Shown here in pieces: positions 56,157 to 64,000 of a DNA stretch of 64,000 nucleotides. Under the pieces are notes generated by a model that was not told the origin of the DNA, made no database searches, and was given only the letters and a program-made list of their open reading frames with translations. Origin of the DNA: Pseudomonadota bacterium (lineage in GTDB: Bacteria; Myxococcota_A; UBA796; CAJQPC01). The position numbers were made by a program, and so were the translations under genes. Positions within the stretch are counted from its first letter, which is position 1. Each line of letters starts with the position of its first letter. The DNA is taken from contig JAAESX010000332.1 in assembly GCA_024228935.1 (NCBI GenBank), forward strand, positions 40,592 through 104,591. Reading direction: 5' to 3'.

Positions 56157-57931
56157 CAGTCCTTCCCCGACGACTGCCCGCGAACGACGACGCGCGGCGT
56201 GCCTTCCTCTACCCCGTCGAGCAGCTTCCGGGCCTCCTCCTCGCTCATGGCCGAGACGCCGTACGGCGTGGCTGGGCTCGGGGGAGCATCCGGGGACGCC
56301 TCGGAGAGCGCCTCCATCATCTCGCCGCTCGGGTCGCCCTCGCCTTCCTGCGGGTCGCCTGTGGGCTCGCCCTGGGCCGGATCCGAGCGCGTGCCGTCGG
56401 ACTCGCTCTCGGTCGGCTCGCCCTGGTCCCCTTCCTGCTCTTCCCCTTCCTCCTCGCTCGGCTGGGACTCTCCCGACTCGCCCTCACCCGCCTGGCTCTC
56501 GCCGGGACCGGCCTGGGGAGGCTGCTCGACCGGCGGCGTCAGGCGCTGCTGGATCTCCTCCTGGACCTGTTCGGCGTTGGCCTTGGCCGCGTCGTGGTCC
56601 TCGTCCAGGGCCAGGACCTGCTGCCAGTTCTTCACGGCGCGGTCGAGCTCGCCGGCCCGGTACCGCGCGTTCCCGGCGTTGTAGAGCGCCTCGAGCTGCA
56701 TCTCGTCGTCGGGCGCGCGGACCGCCAGGTCCTCGAACTCCCGAGCGGCCTTCCGAACGTCGCCGGCGCCGTAGCGGGCGTTGGCGATCTCCCAGGCGAT
56801 GTCGGCGTCCGTGGGTTCCTGCGCCTGAAGCCGCTCGAGCTCGACGAGCGCGTCGTCGTAGCGGCCCTGGGCCATCAGGAGCTTCGCCGAATCCAGGTCC
56901 GCGGCCTCGGCGGTCGGCGTCAGGAACAGCAGCGCGGCGAGCGCGAGCCCGCGACGACGCCCGTCCCCCGTCAGCCCGGCGAGGGTCAGCAGCACGATGC
57001 CGGCCCCGAGAGGCCACTGGTAGCGCTCGTCCGGCACCTTCTCCCGCTTCACCTCGATGGCCTGGCGCGTCAGCGCGCCGTGCAGGTCGGCGGCCAGCGA
57101 GCGCGTGTCCGCGGCCCCGGCCGTCGAGAGGATGTAGGCGCCACCGGTGCCCGAAGCCAGCTTCTTCAGCGCGCGGTCGTCCAGCGAGCTGACCACGACC
57201 TCGCCCGCCCAGTCGACGAACCCACCCTCCTCGAGCGGCACCGGAGCGCCCCCTTCGGTGCCGACGCCGATGGTGTAGACGCGCACGCCGGAATCGTTCG
57301 CGGCGATGACGGCCTCGTCGAGCTCGTCGCTGTGGTCCTCGCCATCGGAGATGACGATGATGGCCTGGTCGGCTTGACCGGGCTCGCCGAGCATCTCGAG
57401 TCCGGTCAGCACCGCGCTCGGGAGCGAGCTGCCCTGGGCGCGGAGCGTGCCCGTCGAGGTGGAGTCGACGATGGTGGCCAGCGCGTCGTAGTCCGTCGTC
57501 AGCGGCACGCGGGGGTAGGCGCCGCCCGCGAAGATGACGAGACCGATGCGGTCGCCCCGCAGCTCCTGGCTCAGGTCCGCGACCTCGCGCTTGGCTCGGG
57601 ACAGCCGGCTGGGATGCACGTCCTCGGCGTCCATGCTCCGGGACACGTCCAGCGCGATCACGACCTCGATCCCACGGCTCTCCAGGTCCCGCCAGGTGAA
57701 GCCCCACTGCGGCTGGGCCGCGGCCACGACGAAGCTCGCGAGCGCCAGGACGACCAGCGTCGTGCTCCACGCCCGCCGGGCCTCGAGCCCCGAGCCGACG
57801 ATCTGCTCGACCCGGTCGCCGAACAGGCTCGACAGATCGCGCTGACGACGCCGGGCCGCCCACCAGGCGAGCCCGACGAGCAGGGGGAGCACCCAGAACA
57901 GGTGCAGGAGCTGGACCGCGCCACAGGTCAT
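56153..57931 (-). CDS. batB: VWA-TPR fusion protein (BatB-BatC fused)
   Basis: This is a 592-residue protein. Two N-terminal membrane helices (about 8-25, 55-72) precede a VWA domain with MIDAS DVSRS at 95-99 and VISDGEDHSDE. A membrane helix lies near 310-330, then a hydrophobic segment at 325-345 (RRRGLALAALLFLTPTAEAA) that looks like a former signal peptide. TPR repeats follow (about 345-450; DLDSAKLLMAQGRYDDALVELE). The C-terminal tail (about 465-560) is highly acidic with Glu/Gln/Gly/Pro. In most genomes batB (VWA) and batC (TPR plus acidic tail) are separate genes, so this is a fusion. ATGA overlaps occur at both ends. Confidence 0.88.
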   Translation of the reverse strand: MTCGAVQLLHLFWVLPLLVGLAWWAARRRQRDLSSLFGDRVEQIVGSGLEARRAWSTTLVVLALASFVVAAAQPQWGFTWRDLESRGIEVVIALDVSRSMDAEDVHPSRLSRAKREVADLSQELRGDRIGLVIFAGGAYPRVPLTTDYDALATIVDSTSTGTLRAQGSSLPSAVLTGLEMLGEPGQADQAIIVISDGEDHSDELDEAVIAANDSGVRVYTIGVGTEGGAPVPLEEGGFVDWAGEVVVSSLDDRALKKLASGTGGAYILSTAGAADTRSLAADLHGALTRQAIEVKREKVPDERYQWPLGAGIVLLTLAGLTGDGRRRGLALAALLFLTPTAEAADLDSAKLLMAQGRYDDALVELERLQAQEPTDADIAWEIANARYGAGDVRKAAREFEDLAVRAPDDEMQLEALYNAGNARYRAGELDRAVKNWQQVLALDEDHDAAKANAEQVQEEIQQRLTPPVEQPPQAGPGESQAGEGESGESQPSEEEGEEQEGDQGEPTESESDGTRSDPAQGEPTGDPQEGEGDPSGEMMEALSEASPDAPPSPATPYGVSAMSEEEARKLLDGVEEGTPRVVVRGQSSGKDW

Positions 57932-58905
57932 GGCAGCCGCCGGTACAGCGTGGCGTCGAGCACGAAGCGCAGGACGAGGAGCAGCATCCCGGGCAGGAGC
58001 GCCCAGCGGTAGAGCTCCTCGCGATGCACGTACTGCTTCACCTCGGCGGTCGTCTTCTCGAGGTCATCGATGGTCGCGTAGATCTCCTCGAGCGCCTTGG
58101 CGTCCGTCGCGCGGAAGTAGGCGCCGCCGGTGCTCTCGGCGATCCGCGTGAGCGTCTTGGTGTCGACCGGGTCGCTGGGGCGCAGGACCCGGTTCATGAA
58201 CCCGCCCGTGGCCCCGACCCCGATGGTGTAGATGCGGACCCCCACGGCGCGGGCAGCCTCGGTCGCGAGCAGCGGGTCGATCTGGTTCTTCGCGGTGTCC
58301 TGCCCGTCGGTCAGCAGGATCAGGACCTTGGTCGGGTTGTCGAGCTCGGCCAGGCGACGACTGCCGACCGCGATGGCGTGCCCGATGGCGGTGGCGTTCT
58401 CGCCCGCCATTCCGATCTCGACCTGGGCGAGGAAGCGTTGCACGCCTTCGTGATCTAGGGTCAGCGGGACCTGGGTGAAGGCCTCCTCGCCGAAGACGAC
58501 GAGCGAGACACGGTCGTGCTCGCGGCCCTCGATGAAGTCACCGACGACGACCTTCGCCAGGTCCAGCCGGTTCAGGCGGCGCCCACGGAACTCGAAGTCC
58601 TGGGCGTCCATCGAGCCCGAGACGTCCAGCGTGAGCACGATGTCGATGCCGGTGCTCTCCACCACCGTCTCGGTGTGCGTGAACTGCGGCCGGGCCATCG
58701 CGGCGATGACGAGGACGAAGCCGATCGAGCCCAACGCCTCGGGGAGCCAGGCGGTCAGCGTCCGCCAGCTCTTGCCGCCAGCCATCGGCGTCCAACCGAG
58801 GCGGGCGCGCCCGCCGGGGAGCCAGGTCCGCAACACGAGCAGCGCGACGAGCGGCAGCAGCAGGAACCACCACGGGTGCATGAACTCGAAGTGGGTCGAC
58901 GTCAT
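57928..58905 (-). CDS. batA: BatA-like VWA membrane protein
   Basis: This is a 325-residue protein. Helices near 12-28 and 58-72 are followed by a VWA domain with a complete MIDAS (DVSGS at 94-98, a Thr in the TLDHEG/TAIGHAI region and LLTDGQDT). A C-terminal helix lies near 300-318. It is the typical BatA layout: two N-terminal helices, periplasmic-facing VWA, one C-terminal helix. VWA domains bind protein partners through the metal site. It overlaps both neighbours by 4 nt. Length is normal for the family. Confidence 0.9.
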   Translation of the reverse strand: MTSTHFEFMHPWWFLLLPLVALLVLRTWLPGGRARLGWTPMAGGKSWRTLTAWLPEALGSIGFVLVIAAMARPQFTHTETVVESTGIDIVLTLDVSGSMDAQDFEFRGRRLNRLDLAKVVVGDFIEGREHDRVSLVVFGEEAFTQVPLTLDHEGVQRFLAQVEIGMAGENATAIGHAIAVGSRRLAELDNPTKVLILLTDGQDTAKNQIDPLLATEAARAVGVRIYTIGVGATGGFMNRVLRPSDPVDTKTLTRIAESTGGAYFRATDAKALEEIYATIDDLEKTTAEVKQYVHREELYRWALLPGMLLLVLRFVLDATLYRRLP

Positions 58906-59747
58906 GCCGACTCCGGGGGCGCCAGGCGGGTGGCGATGACGATGGCGCGCAGGTCCTCGCCGAACTGCGCGAACTGCTCGGCCGTGCCGCTCTCGCGGGC
59001 GAACTTGATCCGGTCGGTGGCCTGCAGGAGCCCCTTGGCAGGCTCGAGGAACGCTGAGAACGCCGCGTCATTCCGAAGCCTGGCCACCAGCTCAAAGGTC
59101 GTGAGCGCGGTCGCCGGGTGGGGGCTGACCCGCTCGACGTACCGGCGGAAGATGCGGGACACCTCGAGCGCCAGGGCGTGGTCGTCGAGCCCAGCCTCCT
59201 GGGCCTTGGTCCAGGCCGTCAGCGCCTCGACGTCGGGAGGGACTCCGGGCTCGACCACCGGGTCGACCGCCGGCTCCTCGCGCCTCAGGTACCAGATGAC
59301 CCCTCCGGCGAGCCCCAGGACCGCCAGCGAGCCGAACAGGACGAAGGGCCAGACCGGCAGCTCGCCCGGCTCCAGGACGGCCAGCGACTCGAGCGTCGAG
59401 CTCGGGCCCTCGACCGCCAGGTCCACGTAGATGTTCTCCGACTGGATCTGCGTGACCTCGGACGTCGGCGAGGTGACCGTCGCGACGACCGGCGGGACCA
59501 CGTAGGAGCCGGGCTCGCCCGAGAACGCGAAGGTCCAGGTGCCGTCGGACTGATCGACCAGCTCGGCCTCGAGCCCCTCGGGCACCGAGATGGCCGGCTC
59601 GACGGTCCAGCCTTCGGCCGCGGGGGCGTCCACGTGGAGCAGGATCGGCCCCTCGTCGACCCGCAGCTCCTCGACGTGGACGTCGAGCGCATACGGCGCC
59701 TCGATGGCGGGCGCGAGCTCCCCACAGGCCAGGACCGCCCAGATCAT
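58902..59747 (-). CDS. Bat-operon membrane lipoprotein (DUF4381-like)
   Basis: This is a 281-residue protein. The signal is only MIWAVLAC (Cys8). The periplasmic part (about 20-125) is an Ig-like beta domain, similar in style to a short BatD. A membrane helix lies near 132-152 (WPFVLFGSLAVLGLAGGVIWYL), followed by a cytoplasmic helical domain (about 170-281; LALEVSRIFRRYVERVSPH and TTFELVARLRND). The position between DUF58 and batA, the helix and the helical tail fit DUF4381-type proteins found in these operons, but I am not certain of the family. It overlaps both neighbours by 4 nt. Confidence 0.7.
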   Translation of the reverse strand: MIWAVLACGELAPAIEAPYALDVHVEELRVDEGPILLHVDAPAAEGWTVEPAISVPEGLEAELVDQSDGTWTFAFSGEPGSYVVPPVVATVTSPTSEVTQIQSENIYVDLAVEGPSSTLESLAVLEPGELPVWPFVLFGSLAVLGLAGGVIWYLRREEPAVDPVVEPGVPPDVEALTAWTKAQEAGLDDHALALEVSRIFRRYVERVSPHPATALTTFELVARLRNDAAFSAFLEPAKGLLQATDRIKFARESGTAEQFAQFGEDLRAIVIATRLAPPESA

Positions 59748-60583
59748 CGGGCCGTCCCGAAGTGCAGCATCAGCTTGCGGAAGGGGTCGTCCCCGGTGCC
59801 GATCGAGGTCGGGTGCACGCCAGACCGACGCAACAGCTTCATCCGGTCAGCGAGCGGGACGTCCGGAGCGATGGTCGACAGGTCGATGAGCCGCAGCTCG
59901 CCGGTCTCCGCGTCCCGGATCTCGATGAGACCCGACCCACGGACGTGCTCGAGCGGGTCGTGCAGGACGAAGGCGTGGACCTTGTGCCGGGCGCGCAGCC
60001 CCGCCATCGCCCGCTGCAGGTCGCCCTCGGCCAGGAAGTCGCTCACCATGCAGACCACGGCGCGGCGCTTGAGCACCTTGCCCAGGTGCTCGGCGGCCAG
60101 GCAGATGTCGGTCCCCGTGCGCTGCGGGCGGTGCTCGAACACCTCGCGGATGACGCGCCAGGCGTGTCCGCGCGACTTGCGCGGCGGCAGGAACAGCTCG
60201 ACCTGGTCCGTGAAGACCAGCAGCCCGACCTTGTCGTTGTTGCGCACGGCGGCGTAGGCCAAGGCTCCAGCGATGCGAGCCATCTGCAGCCGCTTGGCGG
60301 TGTCCCCACCGAAGGCCATCGAGCCGGACACGTCGAGCGCGAGCATCAGCGTCAGCTCGCGCTCCTCGCGGAACTCCTTGATGAACGGGGCCTGGGCCCG
60401 CGCGGTGACGTTCCAGTCGATGTGCCGCACGTCATCGCCGGGGACGTACGGGCGGACCTCCTCGAACTCCATCCCTCGACCGCGGAACGCGCTGCGGTAC
60501 CCACCCGCGAACAGCGAGTCGACGCGTCGGCCCGCTTGCAGGCTGATGCGACGGATCTGCTTGAGTTCGTCGGGGGTGAGCAT
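59744..60583 (-). CDS. DUF58 family protein
   Basis: This is a 279-residue cytoplasmic protein. The DUF58 signature GRGMEFEEVRPYVPGDDVRHIDWNVTAR at about 35-62 is intact, followed by a VWA-like fold with DVSGS at 84-88, MVSDFLAEGD and the terminal domain. DUF58 proteins are regularly encoded next to MoxR ATPases and are thought to act as their VWA-type partners. The ATG lies 6 nt after the moxR stop, and the stop overlaps the next gene (ATGA). Length is typical for the short DUF58 class. Confidence 0.92.
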   Translation of the reverse strand: MLTPDELKQIRRISLQAGRRVDSLFAGGYRSAFRGRGMEFEEVRPYVPGDDVRHIDWNVTARAQAPFIKEFREERELTLMLALDVSGSMAFGGDTAKRLQMARIAGALAYAAVRNNDKVGLLVFTDQVELFLPPRKSRGHAWRVIREVFEHRPQRTGTDICLAAEHLGKVLKRRAVVCMVSDFLAEGDLQRAMAGLRARHKVHAFVLHDPLEHVRGSGLIEIRDAETGELRLIDLSTIAPDVPLADRMKLLRRSGVHPTSIGTGDDPFRKLMLHFGTAR

Positions 60584-60589
60584 GCGCGC

Positions 60590-61576
60590 CTACGGAGTCG
60601 GCACCTTCTCGAAGATGCGCTTGATCACGTCCTCGACGGTGACGTCCTCGGCCTCGGCCTCGTACGTGAGCAGCAGCCGGTGCCGCAGCACATCGGGCCC
60701 GATGGCCTTCACGTCGTCAGGCGTGACGAACGCGCGTCCATCCAGGAGCGCGTGCGCCCGCGACGCCGAGGCCAGCGCGATGCTGGCCCGAGGGGACGCC
60801 CCGAACTCCAGGTACCGCGCGAGATCCAGGCCCAGGTCCTTCGGGTTCCGCGTCGCGTGCACCAGGTCGATGATGTAGCTCTGGACGACGTCCTCCATCC
60901 ACAGCTCGCGTGTCAGCTGCTGCGCGCGAAGGATGTCGTCGCCGCTCGCGACGGGCGCGAGGTGGGGGGCCGGCTGCGAGGCCCGCCGCATGATCTCGAG
61001 CTCCTCGGTCTTGCTCGGGTAGCCGACCTTCAGCTTGAGCAGGAACCGGTCGGTCTGCGCCTCGGGCAAGGGGTAGGTCCCCTCCTGCTCGATGGGGTTC
61101 TGCGTCGCGAGCACCAGGAACGGCAGGTCGAGCTTGAACGTCTCGTCGCCGATGGTGACCTGTCGCTCCTGCATCGACTCGAGCAAGGCGGACTGGACCT
61201 TTGCCGGGGCGCGGTTGATCTCGTCCGCGAGCACGATGTTGGCGAAGATCGGACCGCGGTGGGTCGAGAACTCGCTTGTGCGCGGGTTGTAGATCTGCGT
61301 GCCGAGCAGGTCTGCGGGCAGCAGGTCCGGCGTGAACTGCAGGCGCGAGAACCGAACCGTGATGGCCTCGGCGAGCGCCCGGACAGCCGTCGTCTTGGCC
61401 AGGCCGGGCACACCCTCGAGCAGGAGATGGCCGTTGGCGAGCAGCCCGACCAGGAGCCGGTCGACCATGTAGCGTTGGCCGACGAGGACCTTGCCCACCT
61501 CGGCCCGCAGGGCGTCCAGCATCGGCGTCAGCTCGTCGACCTGGACCTTCAGCGCTTCGATGCGCTCACGAGACAT
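60590..61576 (-). CDS. moxR: MoxR family AAA+ ATPase
   Basis: This is a 328-residue cytoplasmic ATPase. Walker A is GVPGLAKT at 55-62, Walker B/sensor IVLADEINRAPAKVQSALLE, then ATQNPIEQEGTYPLPEAQTDRF (the MoxR hallmark) and the C-terminal lid domain (GASPRASIALASASRAHAL). MoxR ATPases act as chaperone-like activators, typically of VWA-domain proteins encoded beside them, here the DUF58 and Bat proteins. The ATG has a strong ribosome site (gaggaga). It begins 9 bp after the dnaJ stop, linking the heat-shock pair with the Bat system in one transcript. Confidence 0.95.
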   Translation of the reverse strand: MSRERIEALKVQVDELTPMLDALRAEVGKVLVGQRYMVDRLLVGLLANGHLLLEGVPGLAKTTAVRALAEAITVRFSRLQFTPDLLPADLLGTQIYNPRTSEFSTHRGPIFANIVLADEINRAPAKVQSALLESMQERQVTIGDETFKLDLPFLVLATQNPIEQEGTYPLPEAQTDRFLLKLKVGYPSKTEELEIMRRASQPAPHLAPVASGDDILRAQQLTRELWMEDVVQSYIIDLVHATRNPKDLGLDLARYLEFGASPRASIALASASRAHALLDGRAFVTPDDVKAIGPDVLRHRLLLTYEAEAEDVTVEDVIKRIFEKVPTP

Positions 61577-61585
61577 GCGGTCTCC

Positions 61586-62689
61586 TCAGATGTTGAGGCG
61601 GTCGAGGAAGTCCCGGAAGAACCCCTTCTCGCCCACGTTTCCGTCCTGCAGCTCGGCGAGCTTGCGGATGAGGTCCTCCTCCTCGCTCGAGAGAGAGGTG
61701 GGCACACCCACCACGACCTGGACGTGCTGGTCGCCGCGGCTCCGCTTGTTGATGGCGGTGATGCCCTGGCCGACCAGCGGGAAGACCTTGCCGCTCGGCG
61801 TGCCGCGTGGGATCTTCACCGTGGCCTCGCCGTCGACGGTCGGAACGGAGACCTCGGCCCCAAGGCACGCCTGCGGGTAGCTGATGGGCACCTGGCAGTA
61901 GACGTCGTGGCCGTCACGCTTGAAGAAGTCGTGCGGGCGGACCTGGATGGTGACGTACAGGTCGCCGGGAGGGGCCCCGGGGTCGCCCGTCTCGCCCTTG
62001 CCCCGGTCGCGGATCTGCATGCCGCTGTCGACGCCGGCCGGGATGCTCACGGTCCACTTGTTGACCTGCCGGGTCTTGCCATGGCCATGGCAGTCCTCGC
62101 AGGGCGTCTCGATCATCGCGCCCGAGCCGCGACAGTCCGGGCACGTGGTCCGGATGCGCAGGAACATCTGCTGCTGCGTGACCTCGCCTCGCCCGCCACA
62201 GGTGGCGCAGGGCTTCTTGGCGGTCCCGGGCTTGGCGCCGGTCGCGTCGCAGGTGTCACACCCGACGTGGGTGGGGACCTCGATCTCCTTCTGGCAGCCG
62301 TGCACGGCCTCCATGAAGTCGAGCGGCAACCGGAGCTCCAGATCGGCGCCGCGCCGAGGGCCTCGCTGGCCTCCTCGCCGCCCGCCGAACAGGTCGCCGA
62401 AGATGTCCCCGAAGTGGGAGAAGATGTCCCCCATGTCCTGGAAGCCCGGCTGGTAGCCAGCCCCGGACAGACCGGCGTGACCGAACTGGTCGTAGGTCTG
62501 ACGCTTCTGGGGATCGGAGAGGACCTCGTAGGCCTCGGAGGCTTCCTTGAACTTGTCCTCGGCCTCCGGATTGTCGGGGTTTCGGTCCGGGTGGAACTCG
62601 AGGGCGAGCTTGCGAAAGGCCTTCTTCAGGACCTTCGCGTCGGCCGTCTTCTCGACGCCGAGCACCTCGTAGTAGTCGCGCTTGTCCAC
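61586..62689 (-). CDS. dnaJ: Co-chaperone DnaJ
   Basis: This is a 367-residue type I J-protein that stimulates DnaK ATPase and binds unfolded substrates. The J domain has HPD at 33-35, then a Gly/Phe-rich segment (DQFGHAGLSGAGYQPGF). The zinc domain has four CxxCxGxG units (CDTCDATG, CATCGGRG, CPDCRGSG, CEDCHGHG), and the C-terminal domains follow. The GTG at 62689 is chosen because GGAGAG lies 7 nt before it and the J domain then starts at residue 4; an upstream in-frame GTG at 62716 is less likely. It follows dnaK by 67 bp on the same strand. Confidence 0.95.
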   Translation of the reverse strand: MDKRDYYEVLGVEKTADAKVLKKAFRKLALEFHPDRNPDNPEAEDKFKEASEAYEVLSDPQKRQTYDQFGHAGLSGAGYQPGFQDMGDIFSHFGDIFGDLFGGRRGGQRGPRRGADLELRLPLDFMEAVHGCQKEIEVPTHVGCDTCDATGAKPGTAKKPCATCGGRGEVTQQQMFLRIRTTCPDCRGSGAMIETPCEDCHGHGKTRQVNKWTVSIPAGVDSGMQIRDRGKGETGDPGAPPGDLYVTIQVRPHDFFKRDGHDVYCQVPISYPQACLGAEVSVPTVDGEATVKIPRGTPSGKVFPLVGQGITAINKRSRGDQHVQVVVGVPTSLSSEEEDLIRKLAELQDGNVGEKGFFRDFLDRLNI

Positions 62690-62710
62690 AGTGCTCTCCA
62701 GAGCGGCAGC

Positions 62711-62738
62711 GGCCACCTACTCCGAAGAGCAGGTGGCC
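62711..62738. repeat. 8-bp inverted repeat between dnaK and dnaJ
   Basis: GGCCACCT (62711-62718) and AGGTGGCC (62731-62738) are perfect inverted copies with a 12-bp spacer. In the minus-strand transcript this is a short stem just before the dnaJ ribosome site, suitable for attenuating or processing the dnaK-dnaJ message. There is no T-run. Confidence 0.45.
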
Positions 62739-62756
62739 ACCATGACCTGACCGGTC

Positions 62757-64000
<1,244 letters not shown>

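Overview
The window is about 64 kb of very GC-rich bacterial chromosome. Several traits point to a Myxococcota (former Deltaproteobacteria) bacterium: a C-terminal tail on a glucoamylase that looks like a MYXO-CTERM sorting signal, a Ser/Thr kinase fused to an NTPase and pentapeptide repeats, an FHA protein, an FG-GAP repeat lipoprotein, many small lipoproteins with Asp/Thr/Gly-rich linkers, and NtrB/NtrC-type regulation. No rRNA, tRNA, CRISPR array, transposase or phage gene was seen. Species-level identity is not claimed.

Layout. 1-8.4 kb: the start of a sugar-ABC-type ATPase, an FHA protein, an FG-GAP lipoprotein, a large membrane protein resembling GT-C glycosyltransferases, a lipoprotein, and a 1,171-residue kinase-STAND-pentapeptide protein. 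8.45-11.07 kb: a decayed M16 peptidase gene. 11.1-28 kb: a region of secreted carbohydrate enzymes and envelope modification. It holds two GH13 enzymes, a GH15 glucoamylase, a LamB-like porin, a TetR regulator fused to an HD hydrolase behind a perfect 18-bp palindrome, and three paralogous OafA-type acyltransferases with SGNH domains. 28-32.5 kb: a DUF423 protein and a flotillin cassette (an OB-fold membrane partner with an Asp-rich loop plus two SPFH proteins). 33.6-37.8 kb: HflX followed by five related small lipoproteins. 37.8-43.2 kb: pdxA, surA, a PpiC lipoprotein and a pair of M16 peptidases (one inactive, one active). 43.3-46.9 kb: a histidine kinase and an NtrC-type regulator flanking a lipoprotein. 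46.9-53.8 kb: a CBS protein, a methyltransferase-like membrane protein, a 31-residue membrane peptide missed by length cut-offs, outer-membrane and lipoproteins, a crotonase, a GNAT enzyme and a B12/radical-SAM protein. 53.8-64 kb: a tightly coupled minus-strand operon dnaK-dnaJ-moxR-DUF58-lipoprotein-batA-batBC-batD-batE.

Two signals cut across the gene list. First, many monocistronic or divergent genes have no Shine-Dalgarno sequence but carry a TANNNT hexamer, usually exactly 6 nt upstream of ATG or GTG. This looks like leaderless transcription, and it explains divergent start codons only 22-35 bp apart. Second, many predicted lipoproteins have extremely short signal peptides (lipobox Cys at position 7-12, no Lys/Arg). 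Operon-internal genes and a second set of genes use ordinary Shine-Dalgarno sequences or 4-nt stop/start overlaps.

Positions were read by eye. Family assignments come from motifs, not from database searches.
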